In this document: piece by piece, positions 41,844 through 50,100 of the stretch
Layout: each line of letters starts with the position of its first letter
How positions within the stretch are numbered: the stretch's first letter is position 1
NCBI GenBank assembly: GCA_938041325.1
Contig: CALIAG010000038.1
Location: forward strand, 1 to 54,454
Source of the DNA: an uncultured Saprospiraceae bacterium
Lineage (GTDB): Bacteria > Bacteroidota > Bacteroidia > Chitinophagales > Saprospiraceae
Direction: 5' to 3'
Length of the DNA: 54,454 nucleotides
The notes under the pieces: generated by a model
Seen by the model: the letters and a program-made list of their open reading frames with translations, nothing else
The model's database searches: none
Told to the model about the DNA's origin: nothing
Program-made: the position numbers and the translations under genes

Positions 41844-43699
41844 ATATGAATTAGCAATACTGAAATATCTGATGGAGAAACGCCGCTGATTCGGCTGGCT
41901 TGACCAATGGTTCTTGGTTGCAATTGATTCAGCTTTTCTCTAGCTTCATTGGACAAACTAACCAGTTGATTATAGTCAAAACCTTCTTTTAAAATGACGC
42001 TTTCAAGGCGGCTCATTTTATCTACCATTTCCTGTTCCTTTTGAATATAACCTTCATATTTAGAATTGATTTCCGCAATTCTAACCGTTTCATCATCGTA
42101 TTGGTTCAAGTAGTCATTTAGTCTCGGAATACTTTTGCGAAGGTCGTCTAAAGAAATTTGTGGACGAGATAGCACATTGATCAATTTCATTTTTTGCTTC
42201 ATCGGAGCAGAGCCTTTGCTCTCCAACATCGGATTCAATTCATCCGGCCCCACACTTTCTTTTCTAAAATGTTTTTGAATGATAGCAGTAATCTCTGTTT
42301 TATGATTTACTCGATCCAAGCGATTCTCCATATGGGCCATTCCTAATTTCTTCGCAAGTGGAGTAAGCCTTAAATCAGCATTGTCTTGACGCAGAAGAAT
42401 TCGGTATTCAGCACGGGAAGTAAACATACGGTAAGGTTCGTCGGTCCCTTTGTTTACAAGGTCATCAATCAGTACACCTATATAAGCTTCAGATCTTTTG
42501 AGTACAAAAGGCTCTTTGTCATTGATTGCGTTATGCGCATTTATTCCAGCTATAAGGCCTTGGCAAGCAGCTTCTTCATATCCTGTTGTACCATTGATCT
42601 GACCAGCAAAGAATAGGTTTTTAACCAAGCGAGTTTCTAACGAAACCTTTAATTGTGTTGGTGGAAAATAATCGTATTCAATTGCATAACCAGGACGAAA
42701 CATCTTGGCTTTTTCAAATCCAGGAATGAGCTGCATGGCTTTGTGCTGAACATCTTCAGGAAGAGAGGACGAAAATCCATTTACATATATTTCTACTGTG
42801 TCCCAACCTTCTGGTTCCACAAATAATTGGTGACGATCTCTGTCTGCAAACCGATCAATTTTGTCTTCAATAGAAGGGCAATACCTCGGACCAACTCCTC
42901 TGATTCTGCCATTAAACATTGGTGAACGATCAAAGCCCGTTCTTAATATATCATGAACTTTTTTATTGGTATACGTCACATGGCATGGACGTTGCTTCTC
43001 CGGAAGACTTGTATTTGTAAAAGAAAATCTTCCTGGGTTTTCGTCTCCTGGCTGAATTTCCATTTTATCCCAATCAAGACTTCTGCCATCCACTCTTGGA
43101 GGTGTACCGGTTTTCATTCTACCAGATTCAAAACCAAGTTCAAGAAGTTGTTCTGTAATTCCTGTACTTGCGCGTTCTCCTGCCCTACCACCACCAAATT
43201 GTTTTTCACCAATATGAATGATCCCATTCAAAAATGTACCATTGGTTAGAACGACACTTTTGGTTTCAATCTCCATTCCTATTCCCGTTCGCACACCGAC
43301 AGCTCGGCCATCTTTCACCACAATTCCAGTGACCATCTCTTGCCAAAAATCAATGTTTTCATTTGCTTCAAGCATCAAACGCCACTTATTAGCAAATTGC
43401 ATTCTATCACTTTGTGCTCTTGGACTCCACATTGCAGGCCCCTTAGACAAATTCAACATTCTGAATTGAATCATGGTTTCATCGGTTACAATCCCCGAAT
43501 AACCACCAAGTGCATCGATTTCACGAACAATTTGTCCTTTTGCTACTCCACCCATTGCTGGGTTACAGGACATCTGAGCGATCGTCTGCATATTCATCGT
43601 TGCCAGTAAAACTTTGGACCCCAAGTTGGCAGCAGCAACAGCCGCTTCACAACCAGAATGCCCAGCACCTACTACAATTACATCGTATTTTGGAAACAT
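41834..43699 (-). CDS. mnmG: tRNA uridine-5-carboxymethylaminomethyl enzyme MnmG (GidA)
   Basis: With MnmE, modifies the wobble uridine of several tRNAs, using FAD and methylene-THF. The 621 residues show the FAD dinucleotide motif VIVVGAGHSGCEAAVAAA, the MSCNPAMGGVAKGQIVREIDALGG signature, RVDGRSLDWDKM, GPRYCPSIEDKI and AGQINGTTGYEEAACQGL, plus the helical C-terminal domain ending ISGVSPSDISVLLIHM. An in-frame TTG at 43720 is upstream, but the ATG at 43699 puts MFPKYDVIVVG at the usual position. A TAATTTTG box (43725-43718) precedes it, and a MITE-like element abuts that promoter. Confidence 0.98.
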   Translation of the reverse strand: MFPKYDVIVVGAGHSGCEAAVAAANLGSKVLLATMNMQTIAQMSCNPAMGGVAKGQIVREIDALGGYSGIVTDETMIQFRMLNLSKGPAMWSPRAQSDRMQFANKWRLMLEANENIDFWQEMVTGIVVKDGRAVGVRTGIGMEIETKSVVLTNGTFLNGIIHIGEKQFGGGRAGERASTGITEQLLELGFESGRMKTGTPPRVDGRSLDWDKMEIQPGDENPGRFSFTNTSLPEKQRPCHVTYTNKKVHDILRTGFDRSPMFNGRIRGVGPRYCPSIEDKIDRFADRDRHQLFVEPEGWDTVEIYVNGFSSSLPEDVQHKAMQLIPGFEKAKMFRPGYAIEYDYFPPTQLKVSLETRLVKNLFFAGQINGTTGYEEAACQGLIAGINAHNAINDKEPFVLKRSEAYIGVLIDDLVNKGTDEPYRMFTSRAEYRILLRQDNADLRLTPLAKKLGMAHMENRLDRVNHKTEITAIIQKHFRKESVGPDELNPMLESKGSAPMKQKMKLINVLSRPQISLDDLRKSIPRLNDYLNQYDDETVRIAEINSKYEGYIQKEQEMVDKMSRLESVILKEGFDYNQLVSLSNEAREKLNQLQPRTIGQASRISGVSPSDISVLLIHMGR

Positions 43700-43717
43700 G
43701 CTTTTAAATTTGAAGTG

Positions 43718-43725
43718 CAAAATTA
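43718..43725 (-). promoter_or_regulatory. -7 box of mnmG
   Basis: TAATTTTG on the minus strand matches TAnnTTTG and gives a leader of only 10-15 nt. The -33 position would be about 43746-43749, directly at the border of the inverted-repeat element that starts at 43750. Confidence 0.5.
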
Positions 43726-43749
43726 CAAAAAACTAACCCATCGTGCTTA

Positions 43750-43914
43750 TAAGTAGTTCACGGAATTAAGTTAACTAATAAATTGAATGAACAATTTTCT
43801 TGATCCTTCGTTGAAAATACTCGTCGATGCTATGGCATCGCCTGGGTTTTTCAACTCGTCTAAATCAAATTTTCTTTCCAATTTATTGTAAACCCAATTT
43901 CCGTGAACTACTTA
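43750..43914. mobile_element. 165-bp MITE-like inverted-repeat element
   Basis: TAAGTAGTTCACGGAA (43750-43765) is exactly complementary to TTCCGTGAACTACTTA (43899-43914). The arms continue to match imperfectly inward (AATAAATTG at 43777-43785 with CAATTTATT at 43880-43888). The centre forms another hairpin: GTTGAAAA (43810-43817) with TTTTCAAC (43848-43855), and CGATGC (43825-43830) with GCATCG (43835-43840). The element is bounded by TA on both sides (43750-43751, 43913-43914), compatible with a TA target duplication as made by IS630/Tc1-type transposases. It has no ORF. This is the usual make-up of a miniature inverted-repeat transposable element; a large RNA hairpin is the alternative. Confidence 0.7.
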
Positions 43915-43975
43915 CCTTGCAAATACTTTGAACAACTTCATAACCTTTTTGCTCAGTGATTCGTTTAGAAAATGA

Positions 43976-43983
43976 TATTTTTG
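43976..43983 (+). promoter_or_regulatory. -7 box of the gene at 44058
   Basis: TATTTTTG matches TAnnTTTG, with TTTTTG 24 nt upstream (a little far). It lies outside the MITE-like element. The leader would be about 70 nt. Confidence 0.4.
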
Positions 43984-44057
43984 TTGTACTGGACTGAATT
44001 TTATTCATTTCAACACTCCAATACCAGTATTCTTAAATTAAAGCATCTTTACTATAT

Positions 44058-45479
44058 ATGGCTAGACAAGCACTGGAAACTGAACAAAAAGCCCTCGAAA
44101 TAAACCTAGACGATAAAGTCTATGGCACTTTTGCTGAAATTGGGGCAGGGCAGGAAGTTGCAAGGCATTTCTTTACTGTCGGCGCTGCAGCTGGGACAAT
44201 TGCAAAGACAATGTCGGCTTATGACAAGGTCTATTCGGATAAAATATATGGAGTAGAGGCCAGTGGCAGATACGTTTGTGAATCTCGTCTCTATAAAATG
44301 CTGGATCATGAATACGATCTTATGATGAATCGGCTTCAAGACGAGCGACCAGATACCAACTTTTTTGTATTTGCGGATACCATTTCTGCATTAAATTATT
44401 CTCGGACGATTTTAGGAGACGGTTGGTTAGGAATTAGATTCCAACTGCATCCTGATGGGGAGACCAATGATTTGATGCTTCACGTAAAAATGTTGGATAA
44501 CGATACCCAACTTCAAGCGCAAGCAATAGGAATTTTAGGGGTAAACCTAGTTTATGGTTGTTATCATTATAACCACGATTTAGAAACCTTATTAGAATCT
44601 CTTTTGGATAATTTACATGGCCGTGTGAAAGTGGATATGGTTAGATTGAAAGGACCTGACTTTACAGATATCGATAACCGGTGGCTCTGCTTGCTATTGG
44701 TAAAGCATAAGCTAACGGATGTGACCATTTTTGATTCAAATGGTCAAGGAATTCATGCCTCTGAATTTTTATATAAAAAAGATGTTCTCATTGTAAGAGG
44801 GAGTTTCCGTCCATCTACTTTGGTGAATGAAGACATGATAAAGACCAGCTATAAACAGTTTCGAAATGAAAAAGAAGTAGATCCGCGACGCACATTCTTG
44901 TTGACAGAAATTACGATGGACAATCTTTGCGCAGAAGGTCATCTTGATGAAAAAGACTTTATGGATCGGGCAGAGTTATTGTGCGCAATGGGTCAAAATG
45001 TAATTATTTCAAATTGTGATAAATACTCAAAACTAATAACCTACTTTTCTGACTTCAAAGTGAAGCACTTGGGATTAGTTGTTGGGGTGCGACAGTTATT
45101 GAAAATCATTAATGAAAAATATTACAACAATTTAGACGGGCATTTACTTTCTGCTTTTGGAGACTTGTTTAATCGCCATGTACAAATGTATGTTTATCCA
45201 TCTTTGCAAGAAGGAAGTGCTGAATTAATGACTGCAAAAAATCTTCCTATTCCAGATGGAATAAAGTTTCTCTTTCAGCACCTATTGGATAATGGGCAGA
45301 TCAAGGATGTTGAAGGATTTGAAGAAGAAATTCTCCATATCTATTCAAAACAAGTCTTAGAGATGTTGCGTTCAGATGAGGAAGGATGGGATAAAATGGT
45401 TCCTGAAAAGGTAGCAGAGTTGATCAGAGATAAATGTTTATTTGGATATCCTTATAAACAAATGGAATTCGAATATTAA
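44058..45479 (+). CDS. Conserved cytoplasmic protein of unknown function
   Basis: A 473-residue soluble protein with no signal peptide or membrane segment. I recall close relatives in Bacteroidota and other phyla under conflicting names (TonB-dependent receptor, NMN adenylyltransferase), neither supported by the sequence: no barrel strands and no HxGH-type nucleotidyl motif. Very characteristic stretches are YGTFAEIGAGQEVARHFFTVG and AAGTIAKTMSAYDKVYSDKIYG near the N-terminus, FFVFADTISALNYS and GWLGIRFQLHPDGETNDLMLHVKMLDND in the middle, and a Gly-rich GILGVNLVYGCYHY segment. The GAG and GAAAGTIAK segments could bind a nucleotide or phosphate; that is a guess. An M15 lipoprotein gene starts 7 bp after it. 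Confidence 0.85.
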   Translation: MARQALETEQKALEINLDDKVYGTFAEIGAGQEVARHFFTVGAAAGTIAKTMSAYDKVYSDKIYGVEASGRYVCESRLYKMLDHEYDLMMNRLQDERPDTNFFVFADTISALNYSRTILGDGWLGIRFQLHPDGETNDLMLHVKMLDNDTQLQAQAIGILGVNLVYGCYHYNHDLETLLESLLDNLHGRVKVDMVRLKGPDFTDIDNRWLCLLLVKHKLTDVTIFDSNGQGIHASEFLYKKDVLIVRGSFRPSTLVNEDMIKTSYKQFRNEKEVDPRRTFLLTEITMDNLCAEGHLDEKDFMDRAELLCAMGQNVIISNCDKYSKLITYFSDFKVKHLGLVVGVRQLLKIINEKYYNNLDGHLLSAFGDLFNRHVQMYVYPSLQEGSAELMTAKNLPIPDGIKFLFQHLLDNGQIKDVEGFEEEILHIYSKQVLEMLRSDEEGWDKMVPEKVAELIRDKCLFGYPYKQMEFEY

Positions 45480-45486
45480 AGAATTT

Positions 45487-46317
45487 ATGGATAGTTTAAA
45501 AAAGTATTTTGGCTTTATTGTTTTAGGGTTTTTGTTTTACAGCTGCGGGGTAGAGACGAGTAATCAAATGGAATCTAACTTGTTAAAAAAAGTAAAAGCC
45601 GAGATTAAAGTTGAAGAGAAACCGGAGGTCACGACTCAAATTGATACTACCATAAGTTTGGCTTTTTTAATGGGCCAATTTGATGCAAAAAATCACCCAG
45701 ACTTTACGGCCATCAAAGTTCCTTTTGGAATAAGAACAGGAATGTATTTGCAAAAAGAAAGTTATAATGCCTTTAAAAAAATGCACGAAGCTGCGAAGAA
45801 AGAAGGAATTAATTTAAGCATCATATCTGCTACCCGTTCTTTTTCAAGTCAAAAAAGTATTTGGGAAGCAAAATGGGAAGGAAGAAAGAAAAATGGAGGA
45901 AAATTATTGCCCAAATCGATGACCGATCCCAATGAAAAAGCCTTGACAATATTGAATTGGAGTTCAATGCCTGGATCCTCCAGACACCACTGGGGAACGG
46001 ATATCGATATAAACAAACTAAATAATGCTTACTTCGAAAAAGGCCAAGGATTGAAAGAATACGAATGGCTCATGCAAAATGGAAGTCGTTTTGGTTTTTG
46101 CCAGACCTATACTGAGAAAGACAGCAATCGTCCAAATGGTTACAATGAAGAAAAATGGCATTGGTCTTATTTTCCATTATCAAAAAAGTATACTTTGCAA
46201 GCAGACCTACGTCTCAAAGATGAGATGATCAATGGTTTTAAAGGATCAGAGGTGGCGAGTGAAATCGGGATTGTTGACAAATACATTTTAGGAATAAACA
46301 AAGCGTGTTTGCATTAA
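45487..46317 (+). CDS. M15-family D-Ala-D-Ala carboxypeptidase lipoprotein (VanY-like)
   Basis: Predicted to trim the terminal D-Ala of peptidoglycan stem peptides in the periplasm. 276 residues: lipoprotein leader MDSLKKYFGFIVLGFLFYSC with lipobox FYSC, a linker, then the zinc peptidase domain. The metal and catalytic residues appear in SSRHHWGTDIDIN (SxHxxGxxxD) and EKWHWSY (ExxHW), with ISATRSFSSQ before them. The ATG at 45487 is preferred over one at 45442 inside the previous gene because it places the signal peptide correctly. It follows the unknown gene by 7 bp, suggesting a shared transcript. Confidence 0.92.
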   Translation: MDSLKKYFGFIVLGFLFYSCGVETSNQMESNLLKKVKAEIKVEEKPEVTTQIDTTISLAFLMGQFDAKNHPDFTAIKVPFGIRTGMYLQKESYNAFKKMHEAAKKEGINLSIISATRSFSSQKSIWEAKWEGRKKNGGKLLPKSMTDPNEKALTILNWSSMPGSSRHHWGTDIDINKLNNAYFEKGQGLKEYEWLMQNGSRFGFCQTYTEKDSNRPNGYNEEKWHWSYFPLSKKYTLQADLRLKDEMINGFKGSEVASEIGIVDKYILGINKACLH

Positions 46318-46350
46318 ATAAATGTACTTTTACAAGCAAAATACAACGAT

Positions 46351-46908
46351 ATGTCTTTAACAGAATCTAACATGCTGGAATTAGGAACTTCGGCACCTGA
46401 CTTTAATTTACCAGACACCGTTTCTAACGGTAGTTTCACTTATAATGATATTAAAGGAGCAGCAGGAACTGTAGTCATGTTTATCTGTAATCACTGTCCA
46501 TACGTTATACACGTGAACGAAGAGATCAATAGGATTGTAAAAGATTATAAAGACAAAGGAATTGGGTTTGTAGGAATCAGTTCAAACGATGTAGAAAATT
46601 ATCCTCAAGATAGTCCGGAAAAAATGAAAGCACATGCTGAACTTACAGGATATGATTTCCCCTATTTATATGATGAAAGCCAAGAAGTAGCAAGAGCTTA
46701 TGATGCTGCTTGCACGCCAGATTTTTATCTTTTTAATGCAGCAAATGACTTGGTGTATAGAGGTCAAATTGATGGCTCTCGCCCCAATTCTGGAATTCCG
46801 CTTACTGGTGAAGATTTGCGTAAAGCAATCGACACCATGCTTGAAGGAAAAGATATCAGTCACTTGCAAAGACCGAGTGCAGGTTGCAATATTAAATGGA
46901 AAAGATAA
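46351..46908 (+). CDS. Cytoplasmic thioredoxin-fold protein (AhpC/TSA-like)
   Basis: A 185-residue redox protein of the thioredoxin/peroxiredoxin superfamily. FNLPDTVSNGSFTY opens the fold; the active site is FICNHCPYVIHVNEE, a CxxC at about residues 48-51. GFVGISSNDVENYPQDSPEKM, CTPDFYLFN and the C-terminal PSAGCNIKWK with a third Cys are typical of this group. No signal peptide, so probably a cytosolic thiol reductase or peroxidase-like enzyme; bacillithiol (bshA is in the window) is a possible partner, by inference only. Confidence 0.9.
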   Translation: MSLTESNMLELGTSAPDFNLPDTVSNGSFTYNDIKGAAGTVVMFICNHCPYVIHVNEEINRIVKDYKDKGIGFVGISSNDVENYPQDSPEKMKAHAELTGYDFPYLYDESQEVARAYDAACTPDFYLFNAANDLVYRGQIDGSRPNSGIPLTGEDLRKAIDTMLEGKDISHLQRPSAGCNIKWKR

Positions 46909-46953
46909 CATTTCGTTTTTAATCTTCGTTAATAGATAACTTGATCAAGAAGA

Positions 46954-47547
46954 ATGACGCCGGAACGATTTGTTGCCATATTTATATTTTTTTTGTTTTT
47001 CTTAGGAAAAACGGAAGGTCAAGAATCCCAAGAAGATTTTTCAAAGCACCATATTGGCCTCTCGATTGGATTCGGGAATCAAACAGGAATCAAAGTACCT
47101 TATGTCTACGAGGTCATTTTGATTCAGCCTCAATATTTTTATACCCTCAAAAAACGTAATAACTGGAGTACAGAACTTAGTGCTCATCCTCAGTTTAACT
47201 GGACTCGTTTTACAGAAAGCGAGGCTAATCCAACACTAGTGGATGGTATTGAATTAGGTATAAATTTTGGGTTTTTGATGCGAAAGCATTTTAATAACAA
47301 TAAAATGAGTTGGTATGGAGGAGTAGGAGTTGGGCCTCATTTTATCTCAAAAGCACCGAAAAGACAGGCAAAAGGATTCATTTTTTCAGATAATATCTAC
47401 ACTGGAATAACTTTTAACATTTTTAAAGATTTTATTCTAGACTTCCGGCCTGGTTTTCGACACATTTCTAATGCAAATCTCGTACTACCTAATGGAGGGG
47501 TCAATACCTTCTTGCTTAACATTGGGTTTATGAAGAAGATAGATTAG
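46954..47547 (+). CDS. PagL-like outer-membrane barrel (lipid A deacylase family)
   Basis: A 197-residue outer-membrane protein: signal peptide MTPERFVAIFIFFLFFLGKTEG, then an eight-strand-type barrel. The end FRHISNANLVLPNGGVNTFLL aligns with the PagL catalytic block, in which the Pseudomonas enzyme has His-x-Ser-Asn-Ala and Glu 14 residues after the His. Here His170, Ser172 and the PNxG spacing are kept, but the Glu position is Asn184. PagL removes the 3-O acyl chain of lipid A. Whether this variant is active is open. It precedes the OmpA/PD40 gene. Confidence 0.82.
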   Translation: MTPERFVAIFIFFLFFLGKTEGQESQEDFSKHHIGLSIGFGNQTGIKVPYVYEVILIQPQYFYTLKKRNNWSTELSAHPQFNWTRFTESEANPTLVDGIELGINFGFLMRKHFNNNKMSWYGGVGVGPHFISKAPKRQAKGFIFSDNIYTGITFNIFKDFILDFRPGFRHISNANLVLPNGGVNTFLLNIGFMKKID

Positions 47548-47590
47548 GAACAAACGATACATTTACCCCTGCGACTTAAAACATTTACTA

Positions 47591-49273
47591 ATGATACTTC
47601 GAAAAGTACTACCGATATTAATTGCCTTTTTTCTTTTTGGCGGCCAAGCACAAGGCCAAAAAGAGTACAAAGTGGAACGTCTAAATGGAGGTATAAATAC
47701 TTCTGGTTATGATGAAATATCTCCTGTTGTAAGTCTAGATGGAAAAACACTTTACTTTACCAGAATTGCGTATCCGGACTTTGATAAAACGTTGGTGGAA
47801 GATGGTGAAAACCTTTACGAAACCTTGTCGACTTCGGAGTACGAAAGTTATATTAGAAATATCTACAGTCAAATATCTGGAAGGAGTGAATATGATATCA
47901 CTAAATCTCGTTTCAATCAAGATGTTTGGATAGCTGAATCTACAGATGGAAAATTTGACAAAGTAGTCCACCCTGGATACCCACTTAATAATGCCCTTCC
48001 CAATAGTATAAGTGCATTGACTCCTTCAGAAAATGAGTTGATTACAATCAATCAATTTGTGAAAGAAGGAGGGATGAAAAAAGGTTTTTCCATAGTACGA
48101 AAAACTTCTGATGGTAGTTGGACCTTCCCTGAGGGAATGCAAATCAATAATTACCATAACTCAGGACCAGACGTAAGTATTACCATGAGTGCGGATGGAG
48201 AAGTTCTAATCATTTCATTAGAACGAGAAGACAGCAGAGGTAAAAGCGACCTGTATGTAAGTTTCCGACAAGGAGAGCAATGGACGACCCCTAAAAACTT
48301 GGGGAGTAAAATTAATTCTTCTTATAGAGAAACGACACCTTTTCTTTCTGAAGACAAGTCCTTGTTGTTTTTCTCTTCTGACCGTCACGGGACGATTGGT
48401 GGTAACGACTTGTTCATGGTTGAACGTCTTGATGACAGTTGGACCAATTGGTCACAAACGCGAAGATTTGTAGAACCGATCAATTCAAAAGGACATGAGA
48501 CACAACCCTTTTTCAACTCTGCAACAGGGTACATGTATTTTACCTCTAACAGAAACGGAACCAACGATATTTATCGCGCAAAGCTGGCCGGAGCTAACCC
48601 AAGATGGGTCACTATAAGAGGTAGAATTCTAAATTCCAAAACAGGGGAACAGGTCAGCGCAGAAGTATTATCTGGTGCGAAATTATCAAGTAACAAGAAT
48701 ATTTATGTTTCGGATGATGGGACTTATGAAATGAAATTAGCGAAAGGAATCCAATATGAATTCCTTCCTAAAAAGGCTGGGTTTACTGGACGTACGGAAA
48801 TCGTTTCATTCAAAAAAAGATATGCGTATTTCAAAACCTATAATATTGATTTGTTTTTGGACCCTTTAGAAGAAGGAGCTGTCTTGGCACTTGATCCGAT
48901 TTATTTTGAGCAATCGAAAGCATTCGTTTTAAAAAGTTCCCATTCAGTTTTGGATGAACTGGCCACCTTTTTAAATGAGAATTTAAACATTTACGTAGAG
49001 GTGAGCGGACATACAGATAATCAAGGATCAGAAAAATCTTTGATAAAATTATCGCAGGACAGAGCCAATGCAATCAAGAATTATTTAGTGAAAAAGAGAA
49101 GTGTGAATCCTTTGCGGATTTCAGCCGTGGGTTACGGAGCTTCGCAACCTATAGCAGATAACAAGAAGGAAAATCTTCGATCAAAAAACCGAAGAGTTGA
49201 AGTTAAGATTACGTCAGTAGAAGATACCAATATTACTGCGGGATTAAAATCCAAAGGAAAAAAGAAAGAATAG
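47591..49273 (+). CDS. PD40-repeat OmpA-family protein
   Basis: A 560-residue envelope protein anchored to peptidoglycan. Signal peptide about 1-22; WD40-like PD40 blades (ISPVVSLDGKTLYFTR, DVSITMSADGEVLIISL, TPFLSEDKSLLFFSSDRHGTIGGNDLF, QPFFNSATGYMYFTSNRNGTNDIYRA) to about residue 340; a carboxypeptidase-regulatory-like domain (about 345-420, IRGRILNSKTGEQVSAEV); and a C-terminal OmpA domain (IYFEQSKAFV, VEVSGHTDNQGSEKSLIKLSQDRA, ISAVGYG, NRRVEV). This resembles T9SS PorE and related Bacteroidota proteins but lacks the N-terminal TPR part, so it is not called porE. Confidence 0.91.
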   Translation: MILRKVLPILIAFFLFGGQAQGQKEYKVERLNGGINTSGYDEISPVVSLDGKTLYFTRIAYPDFDKTLVEDGENLYETLSTSEYESYIRNIYSQISGRSEYDITKSRFNQDVWIAESTDGKFDKVVHPGYPLNNALPNSISALTPSENELITINQFVKEGGMKKGFSIVRKTSDGSWTFPEGMQINNYHNSGPDVSITMSADGEVLIISLEREDSRGKSDLYVSFRQGEQWTTPKNLGSKINSSYRETTPFLSEDKSLLFFSSDRHGTIGGNDLFMVERLDDSWTNWSQTRRFVEPINSKGHETQPFFNSATGYMYFTSNRNGTNDIYRAKLAGANPRWVTIRGRILNSKTGEQVSAEVLSGAKLSSNKNIYVSDDGTYEMKLAKGIQYEFLPKKAGFTGRTEIVSFKKRYAYFKTYNIDLFLDPLEEGAVLALDPIYFEQSKAFVLKSSHSVLDELATFLNENLNIYVEVSGHTDNQGSEKSLIKLSQDRANAIKNYLVKKRSVNPLRISAVGYGASQPIADNKKENLRSKNRRVEVKITSVEDTNITAGLKSKGKKKE

Positions 49274-49337
49274 GAAACGCTCAAATGAAAAGTTGAAGAA
49301 TTCCCGTTCTGGTTAAAAATATCTTTGTTTTCATGTT

Positions 49338-50096
49338 TTAATATCCATCTATATCATCCGTTTCGGAATCTGAATCGGGCAACGCCTGACTACCTTGAAA
49401 ACGGACCATGGCATCATTCAACATTGTTGCGGTCGCTGTAGCTCCGACCCGAGTTACTCCCCAGCTTTTTACTTTTAAAAGATCATCCAAACTTCGCACA
49501 CCTCCTGCGGCTTTTATTTGAACCTCAGGGGAAGAATGCTTTCGCATTAGTTTCAAATCATATTCCGTTGCACCTTTGTAAGAATAATTTCCATCAGCTC
49601 CTTTTACCATTCCATAGCCAGTAGACGTTTTTACAAAAGCCACTTTGAGTTCACTGCAAATTTCGCAGAGTTTAATTTTGAATTTATCCTCTGTTAAAAA
49701 GTCGTTTTCGAAAATAACTTTCAATACAGCACCCTTGCTAACCGTTGCTTCGTTGATTAATCTGATTTCATTTTTTACATAATCCCATTCTTCGCCCAAT
49801 ACTTTACCAATATTGACGACCATGTCAATTTCTACTGCGCCATCCTTACAAGCTTGTTCTGTTTCTATAAGTTTAATTTCTGTCGTGTTGCCTCCTTGTG
49901 GAAAGCCAATGACCGTACCGACCATTACGTCAGATCCTTCGAGCCATTTAACTGCTTTTTTTACAGCATAAGGCTTTATACAAACAGAAGCGACGTTGTA
50001 TTTTTTTGCCAGTTCACAACCAGCTTTAAGCTTTGCGTCATCCATGGTAGGGTGCAACAAAGAGTGATCGATCATTTTAGCTAAGGTGTTTACCAT
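49338..50096 (-). CDS. deoC: Deoxyribose-phosphate aldolase
   Basis: Cleaves 2-deoxyribose-5-phosphate to glyceraldehyde-3-phosphate and acetaldehyde in deoxynucleoside catabolism. The 252-residue class I aldolase has IDHSLLHPTMDDAKL, CIKPYAVK, VIGFPQGGNTTEIK, VDMVVNIGKVLG and the Schiff-base Lys in VAFVKTSTGYG at about 160; the AAGGVRSLDDLL phosphate site follows. An acidic tail (DSDSETDDIDGY) is unusual. It starts 4 bp after the isomerase gene, forming a two-gene sugar operon. Confidence 0.96.
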   Translation of the reverse strand: MVNTLAKMIDHSLLHPTMDDAKLKAGCELAKKYNVASVCIKPYAVKKAVKWLEGSDVMVGTVIGFPQGGNTTEIKLIETEQACKDGAVEIDMVVNIGKVLGEEWDYVKNEIRLINEATVSKGAVLKVIFENDFLTEDKFKIKLCEICSELKVAFVKTSTGYGMVKGADGNYSYKGATEYDLKLMRKHSSPEVQIKAAGGVRSLDDLLKVKSWGVTRVGATATATMLNDAMVRFQGSQALPDSDSETDDIDGY

Positions 50097-50100
50097 TTTG

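Noticed and set aside
47591-49273. Assignment of the PD40/OmpA protein as PorE
   Set aside because: The PD40, regulatory-like and OmpA domains fit, but the N-terminal TPR region of PorE is absent and several related paralogues exist in Bacteroidota.
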